Assembly (NCBI GenBank): GCA_002205965.3 | Contig: NADL03000523.1 | Location: 1,674,001-1,738,000 of the forward strand | DNA length: 64,000 nucleotides | Reading direction: 5' to 3' | Source of the DNA: Kappaphycus alvarezii | Lineage: Eukaryota > Rhodophyta > Florideophyceae > Gigartinales > Solieriaceae | In this document: positions 33,679 to 43,228 of the stretch, piece by piece | Layout: each line of letters begins with the position of its first letter | Position numbering within the stretch: the stretch's first letter is position 1 | Notes under the pieces: model-generated | The model's database searches: none | What the model saw: the letters and a program-made list of their open reading frames with translations, nothing else | Told to the model about the DNA's origin: nothing | Program-made: the position numbers and the translations under genes

Positions 33679-33990
33679 TTAACCCCCCATTTTCATTTTC
33701 ATCATCTTTTTAGAGGGGGGAATGTGGGGTGGCTTAATATTTGCCTTTCTAGAGCGAAGTAGGCCAGTCACAAAAGTAAGGAAAGATTCTCCGGGCAGCT
33801 TAAGCTTCCGCGGGATGTCCGACCAAGCGGCCTCCGCCTCTGCAAAAGGCGTTTCGGGATCCTCCGGGATGTCCAAATCATGCTAATCTCCTTCGTCCTC
33901 GCCGTCCACTCCGTAATCGTCTAACAAGCCGAACTTAGGGACGTTGTGCTTGTGCTTTTCTTCAGTTTCACAAGAGGAAGGGGGGGCGGA
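33679..33990 (-). pseudogene. Acidic ORF fragment running into a family C-like tail
   Basis: The minus strand reads KHNVPKFGLLDDYGVDGED, a stop near 33883, then LDIPEDPETPFAEAEAAWSD then IPRKLKLPGESFLTFVTGLL. It goes straight into AAATATTAAGCCACCCCACA and TTCCCCCC (33712-33735). A third kind of coding end is therefore joined to the same tail. The family is not recognised. Confidence 0.4.
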
Positions 33991-34530
33991 AGTTGGCGAG
34001 CTTTACTGATTAGGGATGCAGGACGGCTATTTCGCGAAGACTAGGGGGGAGAAGTCTGTGTATTACAGAGTCTGAAAATGAGGCCGAGTCATGAGGTACG
34101 ACCTGACAGGGCTGGTGTGAGGCCAGCCGTAAGGCATGCTGCGTTGGACGAAACAGTCGCCGCAGCGTGTCTTTGCATACTGTCAGATCGCACCCGCCTG
34201 AAGGTCTCCATGGCTCGTACGGCGACGTGCCTAGCCACGTCTGTGAGCACTGCGAATGCGTCTGGGTGCCACCTGCCAAGAGTGGATATCGGGACTGGGA
34301 TCATGCGTGGTGATAAGTCTTGATACCTCCTGAAATTTTTATGCTTTCGCGGCATTCAGAGATGTCAAAGGGTTGAAGCAAGGGGTTCGTGTGTTGAAGG
34401 GAGCAAGTGGAATGACGAATGTAACGTCGAAAAAGTCTGTCCCTCCGGTGCTCCCTATAGCCTTGATGTCTGGCCTTGTGCTATGTTGGCGGGGCTCCAC
34501 GGCCGAGGATCCCGCACGCGTCGAGGGGAA
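33985..34530 (-). mobile_element. LINE 3' end: endonuclease remnant with family B tail
   Basis: Minus frame 34659-34339 has RPDIKAIGSTGGTDFFDVTF then VIPLAPFNTRT and FNPLTSLNAAKA. Frame 34355-34089 has IPVSTLGRWHPDAFAVLTDV (I-P-I/V-STLG) then ARHVAVRAMETFRR. One frame change separates them. The coding end (34089) is followed by the family B tail (34085-33985): TTTCAGACTCTGTAATACAC on the minus strand, then ATCCCTAATCAGTAAAGCTC. This links family B to the endonuclease LINEs. Confidence 0.8.
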
Positions 34531-34617
34531 CGGTGACCTCTTCATGTAAAAAAAAGACGAGTGCCTGGTGGGTGTACAGTACACTCCAAATGACAGATGA
34601 GTAAATAAAATGTTATA

Positions 34618-34734
34618 TTGACCATTGATTGGTGAAATCAAAGCTGCCGAGCAGCACATTACAGTAGATTTGACAAAGTGTGACGGGTGCCCTGATGCTC
34701 ACGAGATGACGAAAGTACGAAACTTCTCCGGTCC
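34618..34734. repeat. Outer repeat shared with 37683-38020
   Basis: ACCATTGATTGGTGAAATCA, AAGCTGCCGAGCAGCACATT and ACAGTAGAT occur here and, in the same orientation with small changes, at 37685-37752. The following ACAAAGTGTGACGGGTGCC occurs again at 37982-38000. The right-hand version is split by about 230 extra bases. Confidence 0.75.
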
Positions 34735-35282
34735 CCACCGTCCTCCTTATCTTACTGACCTCCTCAAGTTCTGTTTTCGCTCTTCTCGGCGCCCGCGCTG
34801 AACTTGGCGCGGGCGCCAGACCTGTGTCCGCCCGCAGGTCCTGGCGACGGAACAACCATGACTCAAGATCTCTCGCTGCACCGATGTTGCTGATGGTTAT
34901 TTCGAGTGGATTGTCGTCCCGCGCCCCAGCGCACGTGGGACGACCTGGGAAAGGCGTGTAAGGACGGCTCTTCCACTCGGACAGGGTTTTCAAAGTTCGC
35001 TGTTTCCTATCGCTTTTTAACCTACTGTCTTTGTTACAGTCTCCAAAGGAACGTGGTCTGCGCAGCCCTGTCAGTCTGTCGGCAAGTTCGTTAGTCCGGA
35101 GTTTTCTTCGTCGTGGTTGTCGTCGTCTGTAAGTTGTCATGCTTACACTAGAAGTATTTCTTTCAAGCTGTCTGGATCTCGTATTTAGATGGTGGAATTT
35201 TCTTCAAGTATCCCCTTTGTCCTTGTTGGAGTGGGTGATGGTTCAGCCGTCGCCAGGAGATGTTCTTCGTCTTCTAGTGTAA
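34735..35282 (-). repeat. Left arm of a ~560-bp inverted repeat; carries an Arg-rich ORF
   Basis: Reverse-complemented, this arm matches 37051-37605 at well over 90 percent by eye. On the minus strand it holds a 175-codon frame (35140-34613) starting MTTYRRRQPRRRKLRTNELA. It has RPRSFGDCNKDSRLKSDRKQ and, later, LESWLFRRQDLRAD. The composition is basic, as in nucleic-acid-binding gag/ORF1 proteins, but I recognise no domain. The outer edge is a 140-bp unit (35143-35282) with 12-bp inverted ends. Confidence 0.75.
35143..35282. repeat. 140-bp unit with 12-bp terminal inverted repeats (left copy)
   Basis: It starts TTACACTAGAAG and ends CTTCTAGTGTAA, a perfect inverted pair. The matching unit in the other arm is 37051-37186 (136 bp) with the same ends. 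A worn third copy (CTTACAGCGGGAGT ... GTCTAGCAGAAC) is at 37797-37922. Confidence 0.8.
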
Positions 35283-36975
35283 CCCACCACCGAACACTCC
35301 ACTACACCCACAACTGGGCCACAGGCACCCTGATCCCGGTCCACAGACGCGGGGACCAACAAACTCCAGCGAATTACCGCCCACTTTGCCTCTTATCGCA
35401 CTGCCGGAAAGCCATCGAAGGAGGTCTCGCCTCTTTCCTAGCCGACCTCACAGACCCCGACCCAATGCAATTTGGCTTTCAAAGAAAAATAGGCCCCCTC
35501 CACGCTCTCATAGCCACGGAAGCAGCCACTAGACAAGGGGATCGCTGGCTCGCTGCCCTGGACATGCTCAAGGCCTACGACAGGGTCAACCGTCAACTGC
35601 TCTTACACGACTGCGGACGCATGCTCCCCCACACAGAAACAGCCATGATAAGGGCATGCCTCCTGCCCCTCACGGTCCGGACAAGAGACGACTGTACCTC
35701 TACGACAACGGAAATCCGCCTCGGTCTCACCCAAGGTTCCCCTCTCTCCCCACTCCTTTTCAATGTCTTTATTACTGGCCTTCCCGACGCCCTGACGGCC
35801 ATCACGAACTCCCTCTCCCTCCCTCCTCCATGCAAACTATTCGCAGACGACGTCCTCCTCCACTCCCACGACCCTTCCCTCCTCCAGACTCTCCTCGACG
35901 AATGTCAACGGTGGGCATCGGCCAGACTTATGAACTGGGAACCCAACAAGTGCATAGTAATCTCCCAACACCCGGGCCACCCAGCACTACCACTCACAAT
36001 CCATTCCACGGCAATCCCTCTCTCCGACAAGGCCCCATACCTAGGGATGACAATCACCCCCCAGGGGATACACTCCGACGCGACCATCATCAGGGCACAA
36101 CATACCCTACAAGGCACCCGGTCCCTGTTACACACAATGCCCCTAGCTACTGACATGACCCCCGCCCGTCCTGGCCACCTCCTCCACACCTTCATACGCA
36201 GCACGTACCTCTACTGAGCTATCCTGCTGCGCGACCTCGACGAGCTCCATCGCGCCGACCTCTCCATCCAGCGGCACCTCTTCGCATCCTACCTCCGCAC
36301 GAGAGGTACATTCAACACCACTCATCTATCCCGTCTACGAGCCATCCTCCAAATCCCGGACCTCACCAGCCTCCTTCAACGACAAGCCTCCAACTTCCTC
36401 TCCACCCTTCAAGCTACCACCAAGATGGGCAAAGGCAACTAGAAGTCAACGGCGGCCCGCACAATACAAAACATCACAACCTATGGAACCAACTCGGTTC
36501 TCCACAAAACCCTCACCTCCGCATCCCAGATGCACCCATCCCACCTCTACACCACCGTCTGGAATACCCGTAACAGCCCCCCATCCCGCCGCCAACGTCG
36601 CTTCTTACCCCGACATGCACCCGCTGTAACACAAATCGGAACATTCCCATCCTTCCTCACCTCCCCCATCCTCAAGGGGCACCCACGTCGCCTCGCCTTA
36701 CGCTGGTTCCTACACTGGTTCCCACATCACCCAGTGCCTACGACAACGCCATACAGAACCGCTACCAGGACCATGTAACCCCTCCGGAACAACGCCATCA
36801 CCGACAGCCAACTTTAACGACTACGGGACGCCATCATTGTACTATATTCTCATCGTTAGCGGCCATTACATTGCACCTCCCTACTATCCCTAACCCCAAA
36901 GTGCCACTATAATGCACACCGACGTCCAACCAAACAACTCCCCTCATGCATTACAGTATTTCACCTGCGAGATTA
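35283..36975 (+). mobile_element. 5'-truncated LINE with reverse transcriptase
   Basis: This non-LTR retrotransposon piece fills the space between the two inverted arms. In the frame closing at 36217 it has ATGTLIPVHRRGDQQTPANY then RPLCLL, then ALDMLKAYDRVNRQLL, GLTQGSPLSPLLFNVFITGL and CKLFADDVLLHSHD. These are the RT motifs in order, including the catalytic FADD. A single TGA at 36215 interrupts the frame. In frame after it come LLRDLDELHRADLSIQRHLF and further Leu-rich sequence to a TAG near 36440. RRLALRWFLHWFPHH (about 36690-36740) is also seen at 19.4 kb. No endonuclease is present, so it is truncated and inactive. Confidence 0.85.
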
Positions 36976-37050
36976 CCCTGACAACATACTGTATCCCACT
37001 GGGGGGGGAGCTTTTGATGTGTTCAAAAACCTGAACCGTACAGGTAGTGG

Positions 37051-37605
37051 TTACACTAGAAGACTAAGAACATCTCCAGGCGACGGCTGAACCATCACCC
37101 ACTCCAGCAAGGACAAAGGGGGGACTAGAAGAAAATTCCACCATCTAAATACGGGATCCAGACAGCTTGAATTACTTCTAGTGTAAGCATGACAACTTAC
37201 AGACGACGACAACCAAGACGAAGAAAACTCCGGACGAACGAGCTTGCCGACGCACAGACAGGGCTGCGCAGACCACGTTCCTTCGGAGACTGGAACAAAG
37301 ACAGTAGGTTGAAAAGCGATAGGAAACAGCGAACTTTGAAAACCCTGTTCGAGTGGAAGAGCTGTCCTTACACGTCTTTTCCAGGTCGTCCCGCGCGCGC
37401 TGGGGGCGCGGGACGAGAATCCGCTCGAAATAACCATCGGCAACAACGGTGCAGCAAGAGATCTTGATTCATGGTTGTTCCGTCGCCAGGACCTGCGGGC
37501 GGACATAGATCCGGCGCCCGCGCCAAGTTCAGCGCGGGCGCCTAGAAGAGCGACAGCAAACCTTGAGGAGGTCATTAAGATAGGGAGGACGGCGGGGACA
37601 GGGCA
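37051..37605 (+). repeat. Right arm of the inverted repeat
   Basis: It begins exactly at TTACACTAGAAG (37051) and mirrors the left arm. The ORF (37189-37467) starts identically, MTTYRRRQPRRRKLRTNELA, but frame-shifts after GRPARAGG. Long, near-identical opposed arms make this a fold-back structure. Confidence 0.8.
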
Positions 37606-37682
37606 AGGTGCAGGAGCCTACTCTTGTTTTATCCCACTAGGCGGCTTATTTTAGTTAGGAATTTAAATAAATGTTGTTCACC

Positions 37683-38030
37683 ACACCATTGATTGATGAA
37701 ATTAAAGCTGCCGAGCTGCACATTACAGTACATTACAGTAGATGTGACAAGCTCGCTCGTCCGGAGTTCTCGCGTCTCTATCTGTAAGGCTATGTGCTTA
37801 CAGCGGGAGTTTTTTAAGCCTCCTGAATCCTCGGTTCAGGTGGTGGAGTTTTCCTCCGGTCCCTTTCTCGCTGGATTGGGCAATTGGTTCAGCCATTGCC
37901 CGGAGTCGTCCGTCTAGCAGAACCCGAGGTCCTGTGTAGTGCGGACTTGTCTTCAAACAATAAAGCGCCATTCTTCTATGGGACAAAGTGTGACGGGTGC
38001 CTTGCTGGTCACGAGATCTCTTTGTGAGAC
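37683..38030 (+). repeat. Outer repeat, split by ~230 bp related to the arm edge
   Basis: 37683-37752 and 37980-38020 together correspond to 34618-34710. The inserted stretch 37753-37980 resembles + strand 35085-35290 (GTCCGGAGTT, then GGTGGAGTTTTCCTC, then GGTTCAGCC). It is a third, more diverged copy of the arm edge. Confidence 0.6.
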
Positions 38031-38404
38031 GCAAGCCACGTGCGACGCGTCCCAATTTTTTTATGACACGCTGAGAATCAAGTAATCAGAACCTCGCGCA
38101 CACGTATTCCAGGCATGCCACATATTCCACGCATACAGACTGCCAAACACTCCAATCCGACACTGATCTGAGATATTTGACGCACCAACCAGTTTGCCCA
38201 ACCCAAAGGCGTCAAACAATCCACTTCGCGCCCTACCTCCAGCCCAGCGAGCGGCGGTCCAGCGCATACAACCTACCACCACATACCCCTCCCCTCCGCA
38301 CCCCCCAACCCCTCAACCTCCCAACCTCTCGCAATGCCCGCCACTCCCCCATCCGCATGCCTCCAACACCCCCCCTCGCCACCCCTTCTCCCCCCCCCGA
38401 ACCC

Positions 38405-39604
38405 ATGTGCGGTACCCCAACCCTGGAGTTACTCTTTGTCACCGTCTCGCTTCTCACCTCTGCCGGCCTTAGTTTAATCCCGTCGACGCGTGCGCGGGCA
38501 CGCGCCAATGAAGGGCGTCCGCACTTGATGTTGGTGGGATTTTCGCTGTTGCTTGCGTTGTTGGCGTTGGTTATGTCGGGGGCGAGTTTGTTTCTGGGGT
38601 GGACGGGGGTCATATCGTTTGATGCGTTAACTTCGATTGTGTTTGCGTTGGTCCCGGCGTTGATATCTATGCCTATTGATACGTTTCAGTATATTATTTT
38701 TCGGTGCTTTGTGTTGCGGTACAAGTCGTTGCGGCCGCGCAATTCAACGTTTCGTTATATGACGTTTGATCGGGGGGGAGAGAAGGGGGATGAGAGGATG
38801 GTGTGGTTTATCAAGTTGTTTCCACGCAAGCCGTTTTTGCCGTTTTATACTTCGCAGGAGTATCTGTTTGAGCATCACCAGCGTTTGGGACGCTCCGAGT
38901 TTATCACGGTGAGGGATGGCACGGTGGTTGCGCGGCGCAGTAATTTGCTAGTGGTGCGTAACTTTGATGCCAATTCCAAGGCACGATGGTGGGCCAATTT
39001 GTGCTCGTCGGCGTGGCTGCTAGCGCGTCCATCGTTGGTGCATCTGGACACGCAGGACCAGATTATCCATGCGTTGGCGTTGTTGTCGGATATTATTGCG
39101 TTGGGAAAGGTGGTGCTGGAGTTGAAGCGAGGGTGTCTGGAGGAGATGCTGAGACGGACATTTGCGCCGCCGAGAAAGATGAAGAGGAGTACGCAGTTTG
39201 TGTGTAATTCGATTCTGGAGGTGACGGGGCTGCGTGAATGGGGGCCGATTCCGGACCGTGTGATGGGTGAGGGGTATACGTACCCTGAGACGAATCCGGA
39301 ATGGTATGGTCTGATGTTTGCGACGTTGAATGTGCTGTCGGATAATTTTGGGCAGCGACGATTTTATCGGGGAAGGAATCAGGAGAGCGTGGTGTTTGTG
39401 CTGGAGAGGCACAATATGGAGAGGAATAAGGAGCTGGGCGACAAGTTTGGGTATACTTTGTTGGAGCGTATGTCGGCGCAATCTGTGCTTGATTACCTTG
39501 AGGGTTATCAAGTCAGTGACAACTTTGAGGCGGTGGTTGGTGGCCAACTTGATGCATGGATCACGTCGTGGGATAATGCAGCCATGCTTCACCGCATGGA
39601 CTGA
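38405..39604 (+). CDS. Unrecognised protein with three N-terminal hydrophobic segments
   Basis: I do not recognise the family. From ATG 38405 the product is 399 residues. An in-frame ATG at 38357 would add 16 Pro-rich residues, and 38177 would add more of the C-rich leader. Hydrophobic stretches at about 7-25, 41-65 and 69-90 predict a membrane protein with a large C-terminal soluble part. That part has EEYLFEHHQRLGR-type polar sequence (QEYLFEHHQRLG), a WWANLCSSAWLLARP segment, a YTYPETNPEWYGLMFATLNV stretch and a C-terminal EGYQVSDNFEAVVGGQLDAW. There are no Cys clusters, nucleotide-binding loops or catalytic triads I can name. Evidence for reality: 400 clean codons, even composition and a C-rich leader like those of neighbouring genes. 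Coding-strand skew changes from C to G near 38480. Confidence 0.7.
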   Translation: MCGTPTLELLFVTVSLLTSAGLSLIPSTRARARANEGRPHLMLVGFSLLLALLALVMSGASLFLGWTGVISFDALTSIVFALVPALISMPIDTFQYIIFRCFVLRYKSLRPRNSTFRYMTFDRGGEKGDERMVWFIKLFPRKPFLPFYTSQEYLFEHHQRLGRSEFITVRDGTVVARRSNLLVVRNFDANSKARWWANLCSSAWLLARPSLVHLDTQDQIIHALALLSDIIALGKVVLELKRGCLEEMLRRTFAPPRKMKRSTQFVCNSILEVTGLREWGPIPDRVMGEGYTYPETNPEWYGLMFATLNVLSDNFGQRRFYRGRNQESVVFVLERHNMERNKELGDKFGYTLLERMSAQSVLDYLEGYQVSDNFEAVVGGQLDAWITSWDNAAMLHRMD

Positions 39605-41050
39605 CGCACCTAGAGTATTTGGCCACTCGGATTGTTGTGAATAGAGTTGTCTACTGTACAGTACATTTACATATCTCGTACAGTATGTACCCGGAGCCCT
39701 CTCGGCGTCTGCATTACACCTGTAAAGAGAATTACACCACCGTCCACAAAATGCTGTACTGCCACTGTGGCACCTGGAATCCAATTCGGCACGATTCGGC
39801 ACGATTCGGTAAAACACGTGACAACGTTTCCAAAGGTTGAGGAAACCCATTGAAACCGGGATTTGCCGTGCATCAATCGTAGGCAACATTTCAGATGGAG
39901 AGCTCTCGAAAGGACAAATACTGTACAGTACTGTACTGTACAGTACTGTATGCAGTGTACAGTACAGTACAGTACTGTACAGTATTATACAGAAGGAGAG
40001 CACAACAAGCCCTTCCATCGTATACAATTGTACCGAACACTCGTACTCTGTACTCATATTGAATCATCAGATCTTATGTACACTACTCAAAGCTTCCCAT
40101 CCCCTCTACTCTTCAGTCCCAGACAGGTCAATGCACAGACACTCGTAACTTGCATCTGTCCCAACTCGGCACTCTCAACTTGCCATGCCTGATCAATTTA
40201 TATCCTTATGCTGCACCATACTTACTCTGCCAACGATTCTCAGCCCCTCTTGCATTGCCCAAACCAATCATCTCCACTACTTTTCACTAGATCACACCGA
40301 GTCACACTCACCGTGACTATCCCTGATCCGCTCACACCCCACACAGCCTTTTTACTCGGTACCAGGGTCATTTCCCACAGTGACCCCACTTGTCCCCCAA
40401 CGGATTACGAGTACTGGATGTAAACTTACACACAAAATCATCAGCACCGCGCCGCAGATCACCCTAAAAGACGGCCTACAGACCACCCATCACCCATACT
40501 CCATTCATACCCTTGAGTAATGACGTGCCTAACCCTTCCATATGTTTCCATTGTACCCACCGCTGCCTAGATCCGAAATCCACCCGTCGAAAAGAATGCA
40601 GTCCAACATCTTTAAACCTGAACTGGTGCCAACCTGCATCATCCCTTCCTTCACGTCACGTGTGATCATCCGCTACAAAACATTACATCACACTGAGCTC
40701 TCAACCGCTGCATGCAGCTACATACCCCCTCTAAACCCATCTTGCCCTTGTGGATCAGGCCGCCGACGCCATTATCATGACACGGATTCCCATTCTTTCC
40801 TTACAACAATACACCTCACACCCATGACAGCCTGTGCCCTGACACCTTGCCATTATCCACAATCACGCTTTCATTAACCCCCACAGCGCTACTGTCCCAC
40901 AATACATTGTATTCAAGCATGTCGCCCTGAAACAGGCGCATCAAATCACTGTATTCCCCCGGCTGCATCGCCTCTAACGAATACCCTGGCTGCATCGCCC
41001 CGCACAGAGTCCACCTCAATCACCTGCTACAATCTCCCTGCCACCACTGA
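39605..41050. other. Intergenic between the membrane protein and the RBR gene
   Basis: 39780-39810 has GATTCGGCAC repeats. 39919-39987 is a GTACAGTAC palindrome cluster, listed separately. From 40200 on the + strand is C-rich. Frame 40542-40877 ends NPSCPCGSGRRRHYHDTDSH then SFLTT, which recalls the Cys-His tail of LINE RT proteins, but the match is too weak to call. Confidence 0.45.
39919..39987. repeat. Cluster of overlapping GTACAGTAC / TACTGTA palindromes
   Basis: About 69 bases consist almost entirely of alternating CTGTA and CAGTA, such as TACTGTACAGTACTGTACTG then TACAGTACTGTATGCAGTGT and ACAGTACAGTACAGTACTGT. It can fold on itself in many registers. The same core appears singly at 23042, 30760, 30812, 39655 and 48480. 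Confidence 0.85.
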
Positions 41051-42178
41051 CCAATTCCGAAAACCCCCTTACAAACTTCCTCTCCTCATCCCCACATCAC
41101 CGAACACCAGTCACCCACACCGTCCCGCTATATCACCCCGCCTCCAACCCCACCACCCCCGACCCCCACCCACCCGTCATCCTTCCGAATCCCCACTCTC
41201 ACCCACCCATGCAGCCCCATCTTCCTACTCGACTACCTCGTCGCCCTACAACTCCACCTCTCCCTCACCGGCGGCGGCCACTTCGAAATCCAAACCCTCA
41301 ACGAAATCCTCGATGTATCCGACGCACCCCGCCCCGACCACGCCGACCACCTCCTGGACCTCACCACCACCTCCAACCTCCACGCCCAGACCCGTCTCAT
41401 AACAAACGACTCTTACTTTGCAAAGTCTGTGGCACTAGCCCATGCCGGCCTCCCCCCCGCCGACAAACCCTCTCAAGCGTTGACCATATCCGCCACGCGC
41501 GCTGTGGCGCACGCTTGGAAGGGCATGCAGTGCCTCATCTGCTTCGAGTACGCCATGCTGTCGTTTTGCTACGTGGCGGGGGAATGCGGCCATGCGTTCT
41601 GTGTCGGGTGCATGACGCGGTATTTGGGCGAGTGTGTGGCACGGGGGCGGTGGCCGATCAGGTGTCCGCAGTGTGGGCAGGGGTTGCGGGTTGAGGATTG
41701 TTTCAGGTTGCTTGCTGGGACGGGGGTGTTGTTGCAGCGGTTTGAGGCACAGGTGGTGATGAAGGGGTTTGTGAGTAGGTTGAGGTACTGCGCGAATGAG
41801 CGGTGTGGCGGGGCGTTTGATTGGGTGGTTGTGGGGGGGAGTTCGTCGCAAGGGGTGGTGCGCGTTGGGGAGGAAAGGGTGCTGTGCCCATTGTGTTATG
41901 AGGAAACTTGTGTGCGGTGTCGGACAAAGTGGCATCATGGGAAGAGTTGTCGGGAATTTGAGGCGGAAATGGTGAAGGGAGCGGCGCAGGGGCGCGTTTG
42001 GAAGCAGTGTCCTCGATGTGGCCATTTGATTGAGAAGAGGATCGGCGATTGTAACCACGTGAGGTGTATATGCGGGTGCGGATTTTGTTTTCGGTGCGGA
42101 AAGGCGTACAAGTCGCTTGTGGGGAGTGCGGAAAATCATCACGGGACACCCGCATGCCAGTGCTCGCTTTTTGGTTAA
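41051..42178 (+). CDS. RBR-type E3 ubiquitin ligase (RING1-IBR-RING2), 5' end unresolved
   Basis: RBR ligases take ubiquitin from an E2 onto a RING2 cysteine and pass it to a substrate. The frame ends at the stop at 42178. RING1: CLICFEYAMLSFCY, ECGHAFCVGCMTRYL, then CPQC. IBR: YCANERCGGAFDW, LCPLCYEETCVRC, with HHGKSC. RING2: QCPRCGHLIEKRIGDCNHVR then CICGCGFCFRCG; the Cys of DCNHV aligns with the catalytic Cys of the family's GGCNHM. The N-terminal part (FLLDYLVALQLHLS to YFAKSVALAHAG) fits the helical lead-in of fungal-type RBR proteins. The frame is open from 41051, but its first ATG is inside RING1. ATG 41209 is in another frame, one base off. A 5' intron or an indel near the CCCC at 41215-41218 would explain it. 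Start therefore approximate. Confidence 0.85.
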   Translation, partial: PIPKTPLQTSSPHPHITEHQSPTPSRYITPPPTPPPPTPTHPSSFRIPTLTHPCSPIFLLDYLVALQLHLSLTGGGHFEIQTLNEILDVSDAPRPDHADHLLDLTTTSNLHAQTRLITNDSYFAKSVALAHAGLPPADKPSQALTISATRAVAHAWKGMQCLICFEYAMLSFCYVAGECGHAFCVGCMTRYLGECVARGRWPIRCPQCGQGLRVEDCFRLLAGTGVLLQRFEAQVVMKGFVSRLRYCANERCGGAFDWVVVGGSSSQGVVRVGEERVLCPLCYEETCVRCRTKWHHGKSCREFEAEMVKGAAQGRVWKQCPRCGHLIEKRIGDCNHVRCICGCGFCFRCGKAYKSLVGSAENHHGTPACQCSLFG

Positions 42179-42589
42179 AGCGGGATTGGTGGTATGCTAG
42201 ATGACATTGCGGCTGTCGTGTGGCATTTAATAAACGCTAATTGCCCCTCCTGGAATTTTTGTCCCCCCCGTCTCAAAGAATCTATGCTTTATCCATAAAC
42301 GCCTTCGTGTACTGTTGCAGAAACGCAGAGCTGCAAAAGTGCACTCGAGGAGCAAGTCAAGCTTTGATCCTCCAGAGGATGAATCGTCGGTATCTCCCGC
42401 GTTTTGCTATCTCCACCGAGGGGTCGGCGATTCAACCTTGTCAGACCGTCCAATTTTCTCGAATCTGAAAGCCCAGAAAATTTTCGAGATTTCATAAAAG
42501 AGTTCATCGCATTCAAGTTCACTGTTTGTTATAAGCTGCAGCGACGTCGCTTGTCCTAGGACAAGAACACATTTTTGCCGATTTGATGC
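42179..42589. other. 3' flank of the RBR gene, no gene seen
   Basis: Short frames only. A CCCCCCC run at about 42264 follows TGGAATTTTTGTC, faintly like a LINE tail, but I could not confirm it. Confidence 0.4.
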
Positions 42590-42594
42590 TTCTA

Positions 42595-43228
42595 TTAGAG
42601 GAGAATCGATTTGGTGCTTGAATGTTTGAAAAAAGCGGTTCGGCTATCCCCCGGTGTATGCGAGACGTGTTCAGGATAATGGGTCATGTCACTCGTGTCC
42701 CTAATGGTTGGCTCAAAGCCTGTCAGCAGGCATGATGCAATGGAAATCACTGCTGCTGCCGCATGCCTTTGGGTTAAAACCGCTCGAACCGTCCCGTATG
42801 TCTCCATTGCCCTAACAGCCACGTTCCGCGCCACGTCGGTTAGCACTGCGGAGGCGTCTGGGTGCCAGCCCCCGAGGGTGGATGTAGGGATTGCCATGAG
42901 CCTGCTTCGGGCGGTCGCGATAAAAGATTCATATCTTCTATACTTTGCAGCCTTTGCCGCGTTGAGGGATGTGAGCGGGTTAAAAGGTGTGCACTCTCCT
43001 GTTGGATGGCGCGAGTGGGTTGACAAAAGTGACATCGAAGAAATCCGTGCCTCTAGTGCTTCCCATTGCCCTGATGTCCGACCTTGTAAGATGAAGGCCA
43101 TCCCTCGGCTCGATGGGGGGGTGACGAGCAGCTTTCTGCACGTCCTGGGCAAGCAAGGGGAAAGGTTTGGGTGTTTCACTCTTGGAAGATATATCCGATC
43201 TGGGCAAGCAAGTGAACTTGGCGGTCAT
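42595..43228 (-). pseudogene. LINE restriction-like endonuclease, best copy in the window
   Basis: Frame 43228-42980 has RSDIRAMGSTRGTDFFDVTF then VNPLAPSNRRVHTF. Frame 43179-42595 continues with FNPLTSLNAAKAAKYRRYES, IPTSTLGGWHPDASAVLTDV and ARNVAVRAMETYGTV. The RPDI-like start, DVT core and KY pair fit the PD-(D/E)xK fold of REL-endonucleases that nick target DNA. The second frame is displaced by one indel near 42985. A 55-base family A insertion plus duplication lies upstream (43145-43212). Confidence 0.8.
43145..43212 (-). repeat. 42-bp family A insertion with a 13-bp target duplication
   Basis: CTGGGCAAGCAAG occurs at 43145-43157 and 43200-43212. Between them lie only 42 bases of family A: GGGAAAGGTTTGGGTGTTTC, ACTCTTGGAAGATATATCCG, AT. 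It sits inside the LINE ORF between RT and endonuclease and adds 55 bases, breaking the frame. Confidence 0.85.

Noticed and set aside
39020-40057. 345-codon minus frame antisense to the unknown membrane protein gene
   Set aside because: It runs through the GTACAGTAC repeat as a Tyr/Ser/Val-rich stretch and has no domain. The + frame is the better gene.
40542-40877. LINE zinc-binding tail (CPCGSG ... DTDSH)
   Set aside because: The spacing is suggestive, but the rest of the frame shows no RT sequence and lies in C-rich DNA that favours Pro/Cys/His codons.
41435-42142. 235-codon minus frame antisense to the RBR ligase
   Set aside because: A shadow of the zinc-finger gene; low-complexity Pro/His/Arg composition.
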